DNA of 64,000 nucleotides from Cafeteria roenbergensis (Eukaryota > Sar > Bigyra > Bicosoecida > Cafeteriaceae): contig VLTN01000010.1 in NCBI GenBank assembly GCA_008330645.1, forward strand, positions 1-64,000, written 5' to 3'. The notes beneath the pieces were generated by a model. The model was not told where the DNA came from. It did not search any database and was given only the letters and a program-made list of their open reading frames with translations. How positions within the stretch are numbered: position 1 is the stretch's first letter; every line of letters begins with the position of its first letter. The position numbers and the translations under genes were made by a program. Shown in pieces: positions 50,956-62,015 of this stretch.

Positions 50956-52173
50956 ATGAACGCTGGCGCTGGCGCTTTCGGGATGGAGGGGGTCCTCGAG
51001 GGCAACCGGCGCCTGGGCGAGGCGATCGAGGACCTCAAGGAAAAGCACGACCGGCGCCGCCAGATTGAACAGGCCGAGGACGAGGCGGCCAGCCGCGCCG
51101 CAGCAGCTGCCGCCGCGGCCGCGCCGAAGAAGGAGGCTGCAATCGACTTCTCTGGGGCTGCCGCCGCAATGGCTGCGTCGTCGGGGGAGGCCGACGGCGA
51201 GCCAGAGGACGATGCTGCCGACGCGGCTGACGCCGCGCAGGCGCGCGACGACGCCCACGACGATGACGAGGACGACGAGCTGGCACGGATCCGCGCAGCC
51301 AGGCTTGCTGCGCTCAGGCGGCGCAAGGAGGCGGCCTCTCGCGCCGGCGGCGAGTGCCGCGTGATCACGCAGGACGAATTCTTGCCTCAGGTCACCGGCA
51401 CGAAGCGCGTGGTGTGCACCTTCACGCACGTCGAGTTCAAGGAGCGGTGCCTTGTGGTGATGAAGCACATGCGGAACGCGGCTCAGCTGCTCCCGTCCAC
51501 TCGCTTCGTGGAGCTGGATGCCGCGAAGGCGCCATTCTTTGTGGAGAAGCTCAACGTCAGGGTCATCCCGACCACCCTCTTCTTCATCGACGGGAAGACG
51601 GAGACGCGGATGTTCGGCTTCGAGGGGCTGGAGACTGTGGCTGGCGGCGAGGACTTCACCCTCAAGAGCGTGAGTCGAGAGCAAAGGCCGCTGCGGCCGG
51701 CGAGCAGCTGCACTCGCACAGCACCTCAGCTCTCCCCCCCCCCTCCCGCGGCTTCAGCCTGCCTTGTGGGTGCCGGGAATGGGCGAAGCACAGGCAACCG
51801 CTCCGCTTCGCCCCCCTCAGTCAACAGTGCTTGTGCGCACGCCGCGCCGAGTGGCTGCGACTGCGGCTGCGACCCCTCCCCCCCTCGCCCTTCGGCCCTA
51901 CCCACCCTGCGCTGCCTGTCTGGCTCCCCGCCGCGCTTTTGCTCTTTTCGCGTGTCTCCCTGCGAGTGCCCCTTCCCGCAACTCGCCCTTTTTGTCCGGT
52001 CTCTACTGCCACCGTTTTTTTGTGAGCGCGCGCAGCTGCTTCGGAGGTTGAACAAGGAGGGGATGGTGGATCGCGATGAGTTCATGGCCGCCCTCGCGCG
52101 CATCGGCGCCACAGACGATAGCGATGAGGAGGGCGATGAGGACGATGCCGCAGACGCGTTTACAGACGAGTGA
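50956..52173 (+). CDS. TXNDC9: TXNDC9/phosducin-like thioredoxin-fold protein
   Basis: Family members bind the CCT chaperonin and modulate tubulin and actin folding. Two exons, 50956-51669 and 52036-52173, with a 366-bp stop-free intron (GTGAGT...GCGCAG, phase 0); total 283 residues. The N-terminal half is helical and acidic with an alanine run. It leads into ELARIRAARLAALRRRKEAA, then the thioredoxin-like fold: DEFLPQVTGTKRVVCTF, ERCLVVMKHMRNAA, AAKAPFFVEKLNVRVIPTTL and FFIDGKTETRMFGFEGLE. The CxxC active site is absent, as in TXNDC9. The tail is acidic. The skipped intron holds a CT-rich tract before its acceptor. Confidence 0.85.
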   Translation: MNAGAGAFGMEGVLEGNRRLGEAIEDLKEKHDRRRQIEQAEDEAASRAAAAAAAAAPKKEAAIDFSGAAAAMAASSGEADGEPEDDAADAADAAQARDDAHDDDEDDELARIRAARLAALRRRKEAASRAGGECRVITQDEFLPQVTGTKRVVCTFTHVEFKERCLVVMKHMRNAAQLLPSTRFVELDAAKAPFFVEKLNVRVIPTTLFFIDGKTETRMFGFEGLETVAGGEDFTLKSVSREQRPLRPASSCTRTAPQLSPPPPAASACLVGAGNGRSTGNRSASPPSVNSACAHAAPSGCDCGCDPSPPRPSALPTLRCLSGSPPRFCSFRVSPCECPFPQLALFVRSLLPPFFCERAQLLRRLNKEGMVDRDEFMAALARIGATDDSDEEGDEDDAADAFTDE

Positions 52174-52730
52174 AGGGCGGCCTCGCGGCTGCGCTTCGTG
52201 TGTACGTGCGTGCGTTTGGCCACGTTCCCGCTCGCGAGGCTCGCAGCGCGGAGACGGCTGTGCGGGGTGCGTGCAGGTTCTGAAATCGCCTCCAACTGAC
52301 GGTTGCAGCGCGGCTTGTGCAACGCTGCAGGCGACGATCGGCGGGTTACCCTGTGCGTGTTGGGGGCGGGTGCACCCCAATACGCCCTTTGCGGGCCGCG
52401 CGGTGGCACGCGGGTGGGCTCCACTTCAGTGACCCCCGAAGTGCTGAACAGCACAACCACCCAGCGCGTCGATCCGCAACCACGAAACGAGCGTTCTGGC
52501 AGCTGACCTCGCAGCGCCCGCCCCGTCTCCCGCACAGCAAGCCGCACACCACGCAGCACAGCCACCACACGTGCCGCACTGGCCTCCCGAGGAGAAGCGC
52601 TGCGCTGCAAGCACCAGCCTCGCAGCAGAGCCAGGGCTCACTGACCCCGTGGGCCATCGGTGCCACGCGTCGTGAGCGTTCCCGGTTCGCACTCATCTGC
52701 GCCCGGACAAGCGGACGCAGCATCGTAGCC
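52174..52730. other. Spacer between TXNDC9 and SLC12 genes
   Basis: 557 bases between tandem plus-strand genes; expected to hold the SLC12 promoter and 5' leader. No gene or clear motif seen. Confidence 0.4.
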
Positions 52731-55700
52731 ATGGCGTCCGCTCAAGGCGTGGCGCCCAGCAATGGGGGCTTCATTGCTGACAAGCTCACCTCGATGGGCA
52801 GCGCGGTCAAGGGGCTGGGGACGCTCTCAGGCGTTTTTCTGCCGACTGTCCAAAACATCACGGGCGTGCTGCTCTTCTTGCGACTGCCGTGGATCACTGG
52901 CCAAGCGGGGATCTTGCTGTCTCTGGCAATCGTGGCATGCAGCGTGGGCACGACCATCCCCACGGCGCTTTCGATGTCGGCCATTGCCGTGAGTGCAGCC
53001 GGAGAGCAGTGGCCTGTGCAATCTCCGCTTGCGCTTGCGCAAACTGTCAAGACGGCGCGCGCCCTGCAGATCGCCCCGGGCCAACGGATGGCGCGCGGGA
53101 GGGCACGCAGGTGCCCACCAGGGACGCGGGCGTGCCAGGGGGCGGGGCTGAAGGCTCCCACTTCGCAGGCCGGGAGGGCCGTGGCAGAACACCCGGCCTG
53201 CCTGCACGCCCGGCTCCCCCGCGCTGGGCCTCGTGGCAAGGCCTGGCGGACAAGGGCTGCCGCGGCACGCGATCCGCCGTGAGTTGTGCTTCCTGTTGGC
53301 GCCACTTTGCTCGCAGACCAATGGCCGCATCCCTGCCGGTGGGCCGTACTACGTTGTGAGCCGCAACCTCGGCGCGCCGTTTGGCGCTGCCATCGGCTTT
53401 CTGTTCTACCTGGGGACCTCGCTCGCGGCCACCATGTACGTGCTTGGAGCTGTCGAGGCTTTCCAGGTTGGCTTTGGCCTCACAAACATGTTCCCCATGG
53501 ACCGCGAGCTCATCGCAATCGGCGTCATGTTCGTGCTTGCGCTCATCGTGTACGTCGGCGTGGAGTGGGTGTCGCGCACCATGTACCTGTTCCTTGGGAT
53601 TGTAGTCTGCAGCATCACCCTGGGTATTGGAGGCCTGGCGGCCTATGCCTCGGGCGCGAGCTTCGGAACAGTGGACGAGGTGGACCTCTCGACCAGCGGG
53701 CCGCTCTGGACTTCGACCTTCACGCCGGACCCGGCCACGGGCATCACCCCGTCGTTCCAGTCGCTCATCGCAATCTTCTTCCCCTCCGTGACGGGCATCA
53801 TGGCTGGCTCGAACCGCTCCGGCCTGCTGGCGGACCCGGCGCAGTCCATCCCCATCGGCACCCTGGCTGCCATTGCGATCACGACCATGCTCTACATCGT
53901 CACCATCTTCATGTTCGGCAGCTTGGTGGACGTCATGACGCTCAAGGTGAACAAGCTGGTCTTCGCGGCCGTGGCCTGGCCTGTGAGGGAAGTCGTCACC
54001 ATCGGCATCATCGCGTCATCCGTGGGGGCCGGCCTCCAGTGCCTCACCGGCGCCCCGCAGCTGCTCGCCACCATGCTGGCCGACGACGTCCTGCCCTTTG
54101 TGGCTGCCAGCCAGAACCTGGCTCGGCACATCACCTCCTGCTGCGGCTGCTGCGGGTCGAACGCCGCCGCTGCGGAAGGCGACGCAGCTGCGGCGTCGGC
54201 CCCCAACTCCGACGCCGTCACGGCGCACCCTGACGTCGACGAGCAGTTCGAGGACCGCTTCGGCACCACCGACGAGGCCGAGGTGCTCCGCGTGCAGCAG
54301 CGCCGGCTGGCGTCGGCGCGCGACGTTGACGCTGCCGAGAACGCGGACGAGGGCGAGGACGTGAGGACTGCAGCTGCGGCCGCGGCCGCGGCGTCGGCGC
54401 CGGGAAGCCCCCGCCGCGGGAGGGCGGCCACCGACGACGAGGAGGCCCCAGCCGACCCGGCCAAGGACACCAGCGACCCCACCCGAGGCGTCGCTGGCCT
54501 CCGCGAGCTGGCCATCACTTGGGTCCTGGCCTCCCTGCCGTGCCTGGCCGGCAACCTGGACATGATCACCCCCATCCAGACGGAGTTCTTCCTCATGCTG
54601 TACGCCACCGTGAACCTGGCCTGCTTCCTGCAGACCTACTACTACACGCCCTCCTTCCGCCCCACCTGGCCCGTGCACTGGGTGGTGCCCGCCTTCGGGG
54701 TGGTCGCCTGCCTCGTCCTCATGTTCCTGGTGCAGTGGTGGCAGGCCCTCCTCGCCATCGCCATCGCTGCCGGCCTCTACCAGTGGGTGAAGCGCGGCGA
54801 GCAGGACGACGTCTGGGGCAGCTGGGGCAGCTCGCTCGCCTCGGTGACCTTCGGGCAGGCCTCCACGGCGCTCCTCGCCCTCCGCGACGTGTCCACCACC
54901 GCCTCCACGTGGCGGCCCCACCTGCTGCTCCTCCTCTCCACCGCCGACGACGGCGAGCCGAGCCGCCCGGAGGTGCTGGCCCTCGCCGGCCAGCTCAAGA
55001 AGGGCCGCGGCATCACGATGGCCACCTCTGTCCGGCGCGGCCTCCTCATCTCGCTGCTCAACCGCACCGACGAGGACCGCCGCCGCCGCGGCGACAAGGC
55101 CAAGGACCGCCGCTCCGCCTACGAGGTCGTGGTCTCTGACCCGCAGAGGCACCTCCAGACCCGCATGGCCTCCGCCGGCGTCGACGGCTTTGCCCAGCTC
55201 GTAGTCGCGCCTCAGGAGTTCGACGCGCTGCAGACGGCTGTGCAGACCACCGGCCTCTCGGCCCTGCGGCCCAACTCGGTCATGGTCGGCTGGCCTCGCC
55301 GGTGGCGGGAGGACCCCATCCGCGGCCGCGCCTTTGTCACGCTCTGCAAGGCGGTCCTTCGCATGCGCAAGTCCCTCATCGCCGTCAAGATGGACGAGGG
55401 CGCCATGACGCTCTCCGACGTGCAGTCGGGCACCATCGACCTCTACTGGATGGGCAGCGACAGCGGCCTCATCCTCCTCCTCCCCTTCCTCCTCACCCGC
55501 CACCGCGTGTGGCGCCGCTGCAAGCTTCGCCTCTTCGCCGTGGACCCCGCCCTCAGCGGCAAGACGGCGGAGCTCCAGCGCTACCTCGCTGCCATGCGCA
55601 TCCCTGCCACCGTGCAGGTGGTGCCGGTGGAGGCCTCCATCATCGACGAGTCGCTCCAGGGCCGCACCCTCACGCAGGACGTGGCCGAGCAGCTGCAGGC

Positions 55701-56553
55701 GGAGCTGCAGGCAGCGCGCGAGCGAGGCGACCTGGTGGGGTCGGACACGGCGCCCCTGTCGGGCGAGGGCGCGGGCAGCTCGGACACCAGGCGTGAGCTG
55801 GCCGAGAAGGGCGCGGCCGCCTCGTCGATGACCATGGTCATGGGGCAGCCGGGCGCTGGCCGCCGCTCTGCCATGTCGCCGGTGCGAGCGTCGGTCTTTG
55901 ACGTGTTCGGCAAGCCCAACCCGGCCGACGGGGACGACGCGGACGGCGCGGCCTCCCCGGCAGCCGGCGCCGCTGCGGCCGCTGGCGTGGGCAGCGGCAC
56001 GCCCGCGGGCGCACGCAGCAGTGGCGTGAAGCTGAGCATGGACGGGTCGGAGTCCCCTGTTCGGGCCATGGCCGCCGTCGCCAGGGAGGCCGACGTGGAC
56101 GACGACGACGCCGAGCACCCGGAGGACATGGACGCCGACGACCGCGCTGAGGACGGCGCTGCGCACCATGCCGGGGACGACGACGACGCTGGCGCTGACC
56201 ACGACCACGACCACGACCACGACGACGAGGATGACGAGGACGACGACGGCGCAGCCAGGAGCCCCGCCCCGCAGCATGGCTCGCCCGCCCGCACGGGCGT
56301 CACGGCCGCCGAGGTGGCGCTTGCCGGCGAGCAGCCGGCCGGACCCTCCGCCTTTGTCAAGTCTGCGCTGCGGATGAACGAGCTGATCCGCGAGCACTCG
56401 AGCGGCGCCGCCCTGGTGGTGGCCAGCATGATGCTGACCCGCGACAAGGACGCCGAGGAGTTCCTGCAGTACACCGAGGCGTTCTGCGCGGGCATCCCGC
56501 GCGCCGTGCTGGTCCGCGGCACGGGCCAGGAGGTGCTATCCGCGGTCGGCTGA
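52731..56553 (+). CDS. SLC12 cation-chloride cotransporter (KCC-like)
   Basis: Electroneutral K+ (or Na+) and Cl- symport across the plasma membrane or an internal membrane, with a role in volume control. Two exons, 52731-52988 and 53317-56553, with a 328-bp intron (GTGAGT...CTCGCAG, phase 0), give 1164 residues. Signatures: GTLSGVFLPTVQNITGVLLF, AGGPYYVVSRNLGAPFGAAI across the exon 2 start, and FFPSVTGIMAGSNRSGLLAD. About twelve membrane spans lie in the first ~700 residues, with a cysteine/alanine insert between two of them. The SLC12 C-terminal domain follows (STASTWRPHLLLLLST), with a long acidic insert near 1010-1070 containing an Asp/His run (DHDHDHDHDDEDDEDD). KCC is preferred over NKCC by overall motif resemblance, moderately sure. 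Confidence 0.92.
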
Positions 56554-56930
56554 TAGCGGGGCAGCCTCCCGGGCTGGCCATGCTGTGCGGGCGCGCGGTG
56601 CGCCCGCGTCCTCCCGCGCTGCAGGCGGGCATTGCCGCTCTCGTTTGCGAGTCCCGGTGGCGCCAAGCGCGCGCGGCGGCGGGGACGCTTGGCCGCTCGG
56701 CGCCGTGAGCGCTCATTTCGCTCGCACGCACGCGCTTGAGTGGCGGCGGAGGTGGCCCGCGGCCCGCGGCCCGCCCCGCTGGTCGAGATGGCAGCGCCGC
56801 AAGTCAGCGCCTCCAGCCGCAATGCAGCCGCATACCCGTGTCAGGCTTGGCCTTATGCGCATCACACGAAAGCACACCCACTGCCCAGCACGCGCGCGCG
56901 CACACACACACACGCACACAGGCGGGAGCG
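56554..56930. other. Convergent 3' spacer with CA repeat
   Basis: 377 bases between the SLC12 and SF-assemblin stop codons. A CG/CA dinucleotide run at about 56892-56922 is the only feature. No gene seen. Confidence 0.45.
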
Positions 56931-58166
56931 TCACTCCTTCGCCGCGAGCTCCGTGTCGCTGGCGTTGATGATGTGCAAGGACGCCTGCAGCTTCTGTGTG
57001 TAGCGGGTGAGCGCGGCCAGGATGGCGTCGTCCTCCGCCTCCCGCTGGCGCACCTCCGCCGCGAACGACGTCCGCACGTCGGCCAGCTCGCCCTCCGCCC
57101 AGACGCGCAGCTTCTCGTCCGCCCTCGCCCGGGTGCTAACGGCGTGGTCCAGCCGCTCCTTCACCTCGGCGTGGGCCTGCTCCCGGCGCGCCCGCTCCGC
57201 CGCGAAGGCCTCCTCGCTGTCGTGCTCTGCCCCCGCGATCCGCGCCTCGATCGCCGCCTCGCGCCGTCTGCGCTCCGCCCGCTCCGCCTCGAACACCTCG
57301 TGGAAGGCTTCCAGCTTCGCCGCCAGGTCCGTGTTCCGGCGCTCCACCTCGGCCAGCACGCGGTCGCGGTCCGCTGCAAAGCTCACCTCGAGCTCGTCGA
57401 GGCGGCGCCTCGTGGCCGCGACCTGCTCCTCGAGCCGGGCCTTTTGCGCAGCCAGCGCCATGGTCAGCCTGTCCTCAACTGCCTTGGTCTCCCGGGCGGC
57501 CCACTGCGGTCAGCGCCCGGAAGCACCACGCTCACAGCACCGACATGGCGGGGGGGGCGCGGGGGGTGCTGAGATCCCGCAGACCCGGGCGTCGCGCCGC
57601 GCCCGGCCGCGCCAGAGCCGGCTGCGGGGGCGGTGCAAGTGCCCGTCGCCCTCGCGCCGCAGGCGGATGGCCTCTCCTCGCCTATCCAACGCGCACCCGC
57701 ACCCCAAACCCGCCGGACGGAGAACGCGCCACGGCACTCACGTCTTGCAGGGCGCGTCCCATCTCGACGCGCCGCTTGGTCTCGGCCTCGGCAGCGCGCT
57801 CGACGCGCGTGACCTCTTCCTTGAGCTGCGCAAGCCGGTGCTCGTCCCGCTCCCGGCGTTGCTGCGCGTGGCCACGGTGGCATGGGACATCGGCGCATCG
57901 CGTGGGCTTGTGCCGGGGATTCGACCGCTCGCTGCCAGCCGCCCTGGGCTGCCGCTGTGGCCGGCGCAGCAACGGAATCGGCAAGTCAGGCGCGCAGCGC
58001 CTCGACTCACCCTGGTGCCCTGCTTCATCACAGACTCAAACTTGTCGAACCCGCCCATGAGAGAGTCCAGTTTCTCCTGCGACGTCTTCACGCGCACGGC
58101 CTTGGCCACGGCAGGGGCGCCTGCCGCTGCTGCGGCAAGTGCCGGGGCCGGCGCGGGGGCCGCCAT
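56931..58166 (-). CDS. SF-assemblin (striated fibre/beta-giardin family)
   Basis: Coiled-coil protein forming 2-nm filaments of striated microtubule-associated fibres at flagellar basal bodies. Three exons: 58011-58166, 57742-57861 and 56931-57503, introns 149 and 238 bp (both GTGAGT donors, CGCAG acceptors, phase 0), total 282 residues, normal for the family. A short non-helical alanine/proline head is followed by SQEKLDSLMGGFDKFESVMK, then EHRLAQLKEEVTRVERAAEA, then a continuous charged coiled coil to the end. Its presence indicates a flagellated organism. The match depends on joining the exons, all of which are in register. Confidence 0.88.
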
Positions 58167-58421
58167 GGCGAGGAGGGCGCCCTCACGGGGCGGCGTGCTC
58201 CTTGGGGGGCGTACGGGGTGGCCCCCTTGGCGCGCAGACCTGGAGCGCTGGGCCGCAGGGGGGGCGCGTGAGGGCGGTGCTGCCGCAGACGCAACGGTGG
58301 GGGGGCGGCAGTTGGCTCTGCTCGAGGTGGCGGCAACCTGCCCGCTGCGAGCACGCCCAGTCCCGCGCAGCGGCTCGTCCGGCCAGCTGACCATCGTCCC
58401 TGGGCGGAGGCCTGCGCAAGG
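58167..58421. promoter_or_regulatory. Divergent promoter region, SF-assemblin / NELF-C/D-like
   Basis: 255 bases between divergent starts, GC-rich, no specific element recognised. Confidence 0.3.
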
Positions 58422-60269
58422 ATGGACGCCTCGCTTGCGAAGCGCGCGCGCCTGGACGCGCCGGCCAGCGGCGGCGCCGCGGCGCAAGCCGCCGCCGGCG
58501 GGTCCCCGCCGCCGCCGCCTGCTGCTGGGGCTGCCGCCCCGTCCCACCGCCCCGCTGCGGCGGCCCAGGCGCGACGGCCCGTCCGGCAGCCAGCCAAGGC
58601 TGTGACAACGGCGATGCCGGACCTCGTTGTGGCGCCGATTCGGATGCCGCAGCTGGAGAGGCAGAGTGTGACGAATCTGCTCTTCCCGGACACCATGACG
58701 TCCACGAGCATCCTTGCAACTGCCTGCACCGTGGCCGGGATGGACGAGGCCGAGGTGCGCGCCACTGAGGCCGAGGCCCTGGGTCCGGACTGCCTGGGGT
58801 CGGGCTCTGTGCGCAATGTGCTGCTTCGAATCCGCAAGGTGAAGAGCCGCAGCCGCGCGGAGCCCGTGCTGCGGGGGCTCAGGCACAACTTCCGCGGTGA
58901 CGCTGACTGCGCGCGGGCAACGGTTGAGTGGGCGCACGCCCTCGGGGTGCCTGCGTGGGCCGACGACGGCGACGACGAGGCCGTGACCAGCACCAGCGCG
59001 GGCGTGTCGGCGCTCATGGCGCAGCTGGAGCAGCTGCACACTGTTGAGAAGGACGACAAGCTATTCGAGCAGGCGTCCCAAAACCAGGGCGGCACCATCA
59101 ACCGCCTCGTGATGCCGCTGGTGGCGGCCCCGCCGCTGCACGCCCAGCTGCTGCAGCTGGTGGAGCGGCACTCGACCAAGACCGGCTTCCTCGACATCGC
59201 GGTGGACCAGCTGGGCATGACGGGCGGCGGCCGCGTGGCCCTGCGCTCCAGCCGGCTGCTCGCCACCGCAGCCTACTGCGCCGCTGTGGTCTCAAGCCTG
59301 GCCTCCGCCGGCCAGCTGGACAACGGCTCCCGCACCATCGCCTCCTGCGCGTCCCTCTCGGCCCTGCTGGCCCGCAATGCCATCGCCCCCATGGTGCTGT
59401 TCGTGCTGCTCGGCCTCAGCCGCCGCAGCATCGACTGCCTCGTCGACGGCCACCGCCTGCACCCGCACGCAGCGGCCCGCCTCGCCGCCGCGTGCAAGCC
59501 CCTGCTCTTCGCCTCCGACGCGGTGGTGGGGGCGGCAGGGCCCCTCTCGGAGTCCTCGGCTGCCGGGCGCGCCGCCCCGCACGCCGCCCCGTCCGCCTCC
59601 CCCGCCTCGTCCTCGGCGTCTGCCACGGCCGGCGGAGACGCAGCAGCCGGATCGGGCGCACCCCTGGGCGCGTCCTCAGCCCTGGGTGCCTCGGAGGGAT
59701 GCCCGCCCCCGCTGTCTGTGGCGCTGCTGCAGGCTGCGGCCGATGCGGCTGCCGGTCCGTTCTTCGCCTCCGCAAGGAGCAAGGCTGCGGCCGCGGCTGC
59801 CGCGGCTGCCGCCGCCAGCGGCGACGATCATGCTGCTGCCGCCGTGTCTCCGCCCGCCAGCCCCGCCCTTCGCCTGCGTGCTCGCCTGAGCGCAGCGGTC
59901 GGCCAGTGTGCGGCAGCGCTCGCCGTGGCGATGCCGTCGGAGGGCGATCCGCGCCTGATTCACCCCAGCGCTGGATGCGACTCCGACGTGGTTGCTCGTG
60001 GCGGCAGCCGGCTGTGCAGCCTGGCAGGCCGGGCCAGCACCGGCGACGACGACGACGCCGCCGCTGCCGTCGCGCCACCCGCCGCGGCAGCGTCCCTGCT
60101 GCCGCCGCCCGGCGTGGACCACGGAAGCAAGCTGGCCTTCGGCCCGGTGGGTGGCCGGCACGAGGGCGCGGCTGCGCGCGACGGTGACGCGGCTGTGAGA
60201 AGCACCAGCGCTGCGCTGGCCGCCCTCGCGCCGCCAGCGGCCGCCCCTGCCGGAGGTCCTGACCAGGCC

Positions 60270-60317
<48 letters not shown>

Positions 60318-61661
60318 GGTGGCGGTGGCGGTGGCGGCATCGGCAGCAACGGCGGCAGCAGCACCAGCACCAGCGGCAACGGGGTTGCGGCTGGCAGCAG
60401 TGCTGGAGGCGCCATGGGCGCCGGCCGGGTTGGGTTCGGCACAAGCCTGAGCAGCGACGCCGCTGTGAGCGAGGCAGGCGCCTGGCGGTCGATGGCGCCG
60501 GCGCGGGGCCTGGGCGGGCTGGACGCCGCTGCTCTTGCCGGCACGCCGCGCGGACGGCTGCCCGCAGTGTGCGCCCTGAGCCTGCAGGACCTGTGCCTGG
60601 CCATCGAGGCCGTGGAGGCGGAGGCGGGCGGGGGCAGCGCGGCCGGCCTCACTGCCGCCAACTCCGTCAGCGCGTCGGGGCAGGGCGACCCGGCGACGTC
60701 GGCCGGCAGACCGCCCCTCCCGTCGGCGTCCCCGCCTTCCACGGGCCCTGGCGCAGACGGCAGCGGAACCCCGGCCATGGGCCCCGGCCAGCCCGTCGAC
60801 CCCGTGGTGTGCGCCGCCGCGGCAGTGGTCCGGCTGCCCGCGCTCACGGAGCGCCTCCTCGCCCTCCTCTTCCACCCCTCGGCCCCCGTGTGCTCCCCCC
60901 ACGCCGCCGCCTTCGCCTCCCGCGCCCTGGCCTTCGCCTGCGCCGCGCCGGACGACAGGGCGGAGGTCGCCCACCACCTCGTGGCCACAGCGGCCCTCTG
61001 CCACGAGGCCGAGGCCGGCGTGTCCCGCGAGGGCGTCGCGGGCCGCCTCGCCATGGCCGCCAGCGTGTTCCCCTGCGTCGCCGCCGGCGTCCTCCTCTGG
61101 TGCCGCGGCTTCATCGCCAGCAGCACCCTCACCACCGGCGCCGTGTACAGGGCCGACGCCCACGCCGTCGTGCGTCTCGCGGCAAAGGTGGCGGAGCTCC
61201 AGCCTCGGCTGGCGCCGCGCGCCCTGGTGGTCCTCCGCCGCGCCCTCCGCGTGCACCGGCCGGGCAGCGCCGGCCTCGAGGCCAACGCCGTCCGCCAGGC
61301 CGCGCTCTCGGCTGTGGTCCGCATCATGGCCACGGCCAACAGCGCCCTCCTCGCCCTGGAGATGCTGCAGGCGGAAATTTCCACGCACTCGCTGGACGCC
61401 GGCCTCGCCCGCAGCGTCGTCGCGACGGTCCTCGAAGCCGCCTCTCCCGACTACACCAGGGGCTTCGTCAGGAGCTTGCTGCTGCTGCTGCAGGCCCTGG
61501 CTGCGCGAGGGGCGCACGAGGCGCTGCCGCACAGCGCCCGCGCTCGCGCCGTTGCGGCCGCTCGCTGGGCAGCAAAGTCGCTGCCAGGCTCGGGCTCGCC
61601 AGCTCGCTGGACGCAAGCCACGGTTGCCGTCGCCCACGAGGTGGAAGCGGCCTACGACTAG
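58422..61661 (+). CDS. Probable NELF-C/D (TH1) homologue
   Basis: NELF-C/D is the core subunit of the negative elongation factor that pauses RNA polymerase II. The frame encodes 1079 residues, longer than animal TH1 (about 590), because of large low-complexity inserts (Ala/Ser/Gly, including poly-Ser at 60271-60314). The resemblance is by eye: GVLLWCRGFI against the TH1 block GVLKWVDWTV; the ALEMLQAEISTHSLDAGLAR and SVVATVLEAASPDYTRGFVR block against the C-terminal TH1 stretch with a TEVLDVIAPPYTSDFV-like sequence; and LLQLVERHSTKTGFLDIAVD against the N-terminal half. The whole protein is alpha-solenoid. The nuclear-localisation-like KRARLD sits at the N-terminus. Alternatives: another HEAT/ARM-type protein. 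Confidence 0.6.
60271..60314 (+). repeat. AGC microsatellite encoding poly-Ser
   Basis: A pure AGC run of about 14 codons inside the NELF-C/D-like gene, followed by GGC/GGT and further AGC codons. Confidence 0.9.
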
Positions 61662-62015
61662 CGAGGGCCGGGGGAGGTGGGGCGGGGGGAAGGCTGCCCC
61701 GGGGCTGACTCGCGCGCTCGCGTGCCGTGGGTGCTTTGGGGGGGAGAGAGGTGGGGGGGGGGGGGGTCGCTGCCCTGTCCGCGCGCTGGCCGCCGGGTGC
61801 CCGGCCGTGGCCCAGCTGTGTGCGTTGCGGGTGCTGCTCTGCGCAGCATGTGTTCATCAGTGCGTCTGTGTTCGTCTGTGTGTTTGGGCCCCCGAGTCCG
61901 CGTGGGCTTGGGAGGTGGGTGGGTGCAGGGGGGGGGTGCAGCGGGTCTCCTGCTGCTGTTCGCGTCGCCAAGCCACGCTCTGGCGGTCAGCACGGGCAGC
62001 GGCGGCAGCTCGGCG
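61662..62015. other. Convergent 3' spacer with G-run
   Basis: 354 bases between two stop codons. It holds a G-run of over 12 near 61753 and GT-rich text at 61850-61890. No gene seen. Confidence 0.45.

Noticed and set aside
54016-56397. 793-codon minus-strand frame rich in Val/Gly/His
   Set aside because: It is antisense to the SLC12 cotransporter, whose family match is clear; the frame mirrors its codon bias.
59676-61637. 653-codon minus-strand frame
   Set aside because: Antisense to the NELF-C/D-like gene; low-complexity mirror of its Ala/Ser codons.
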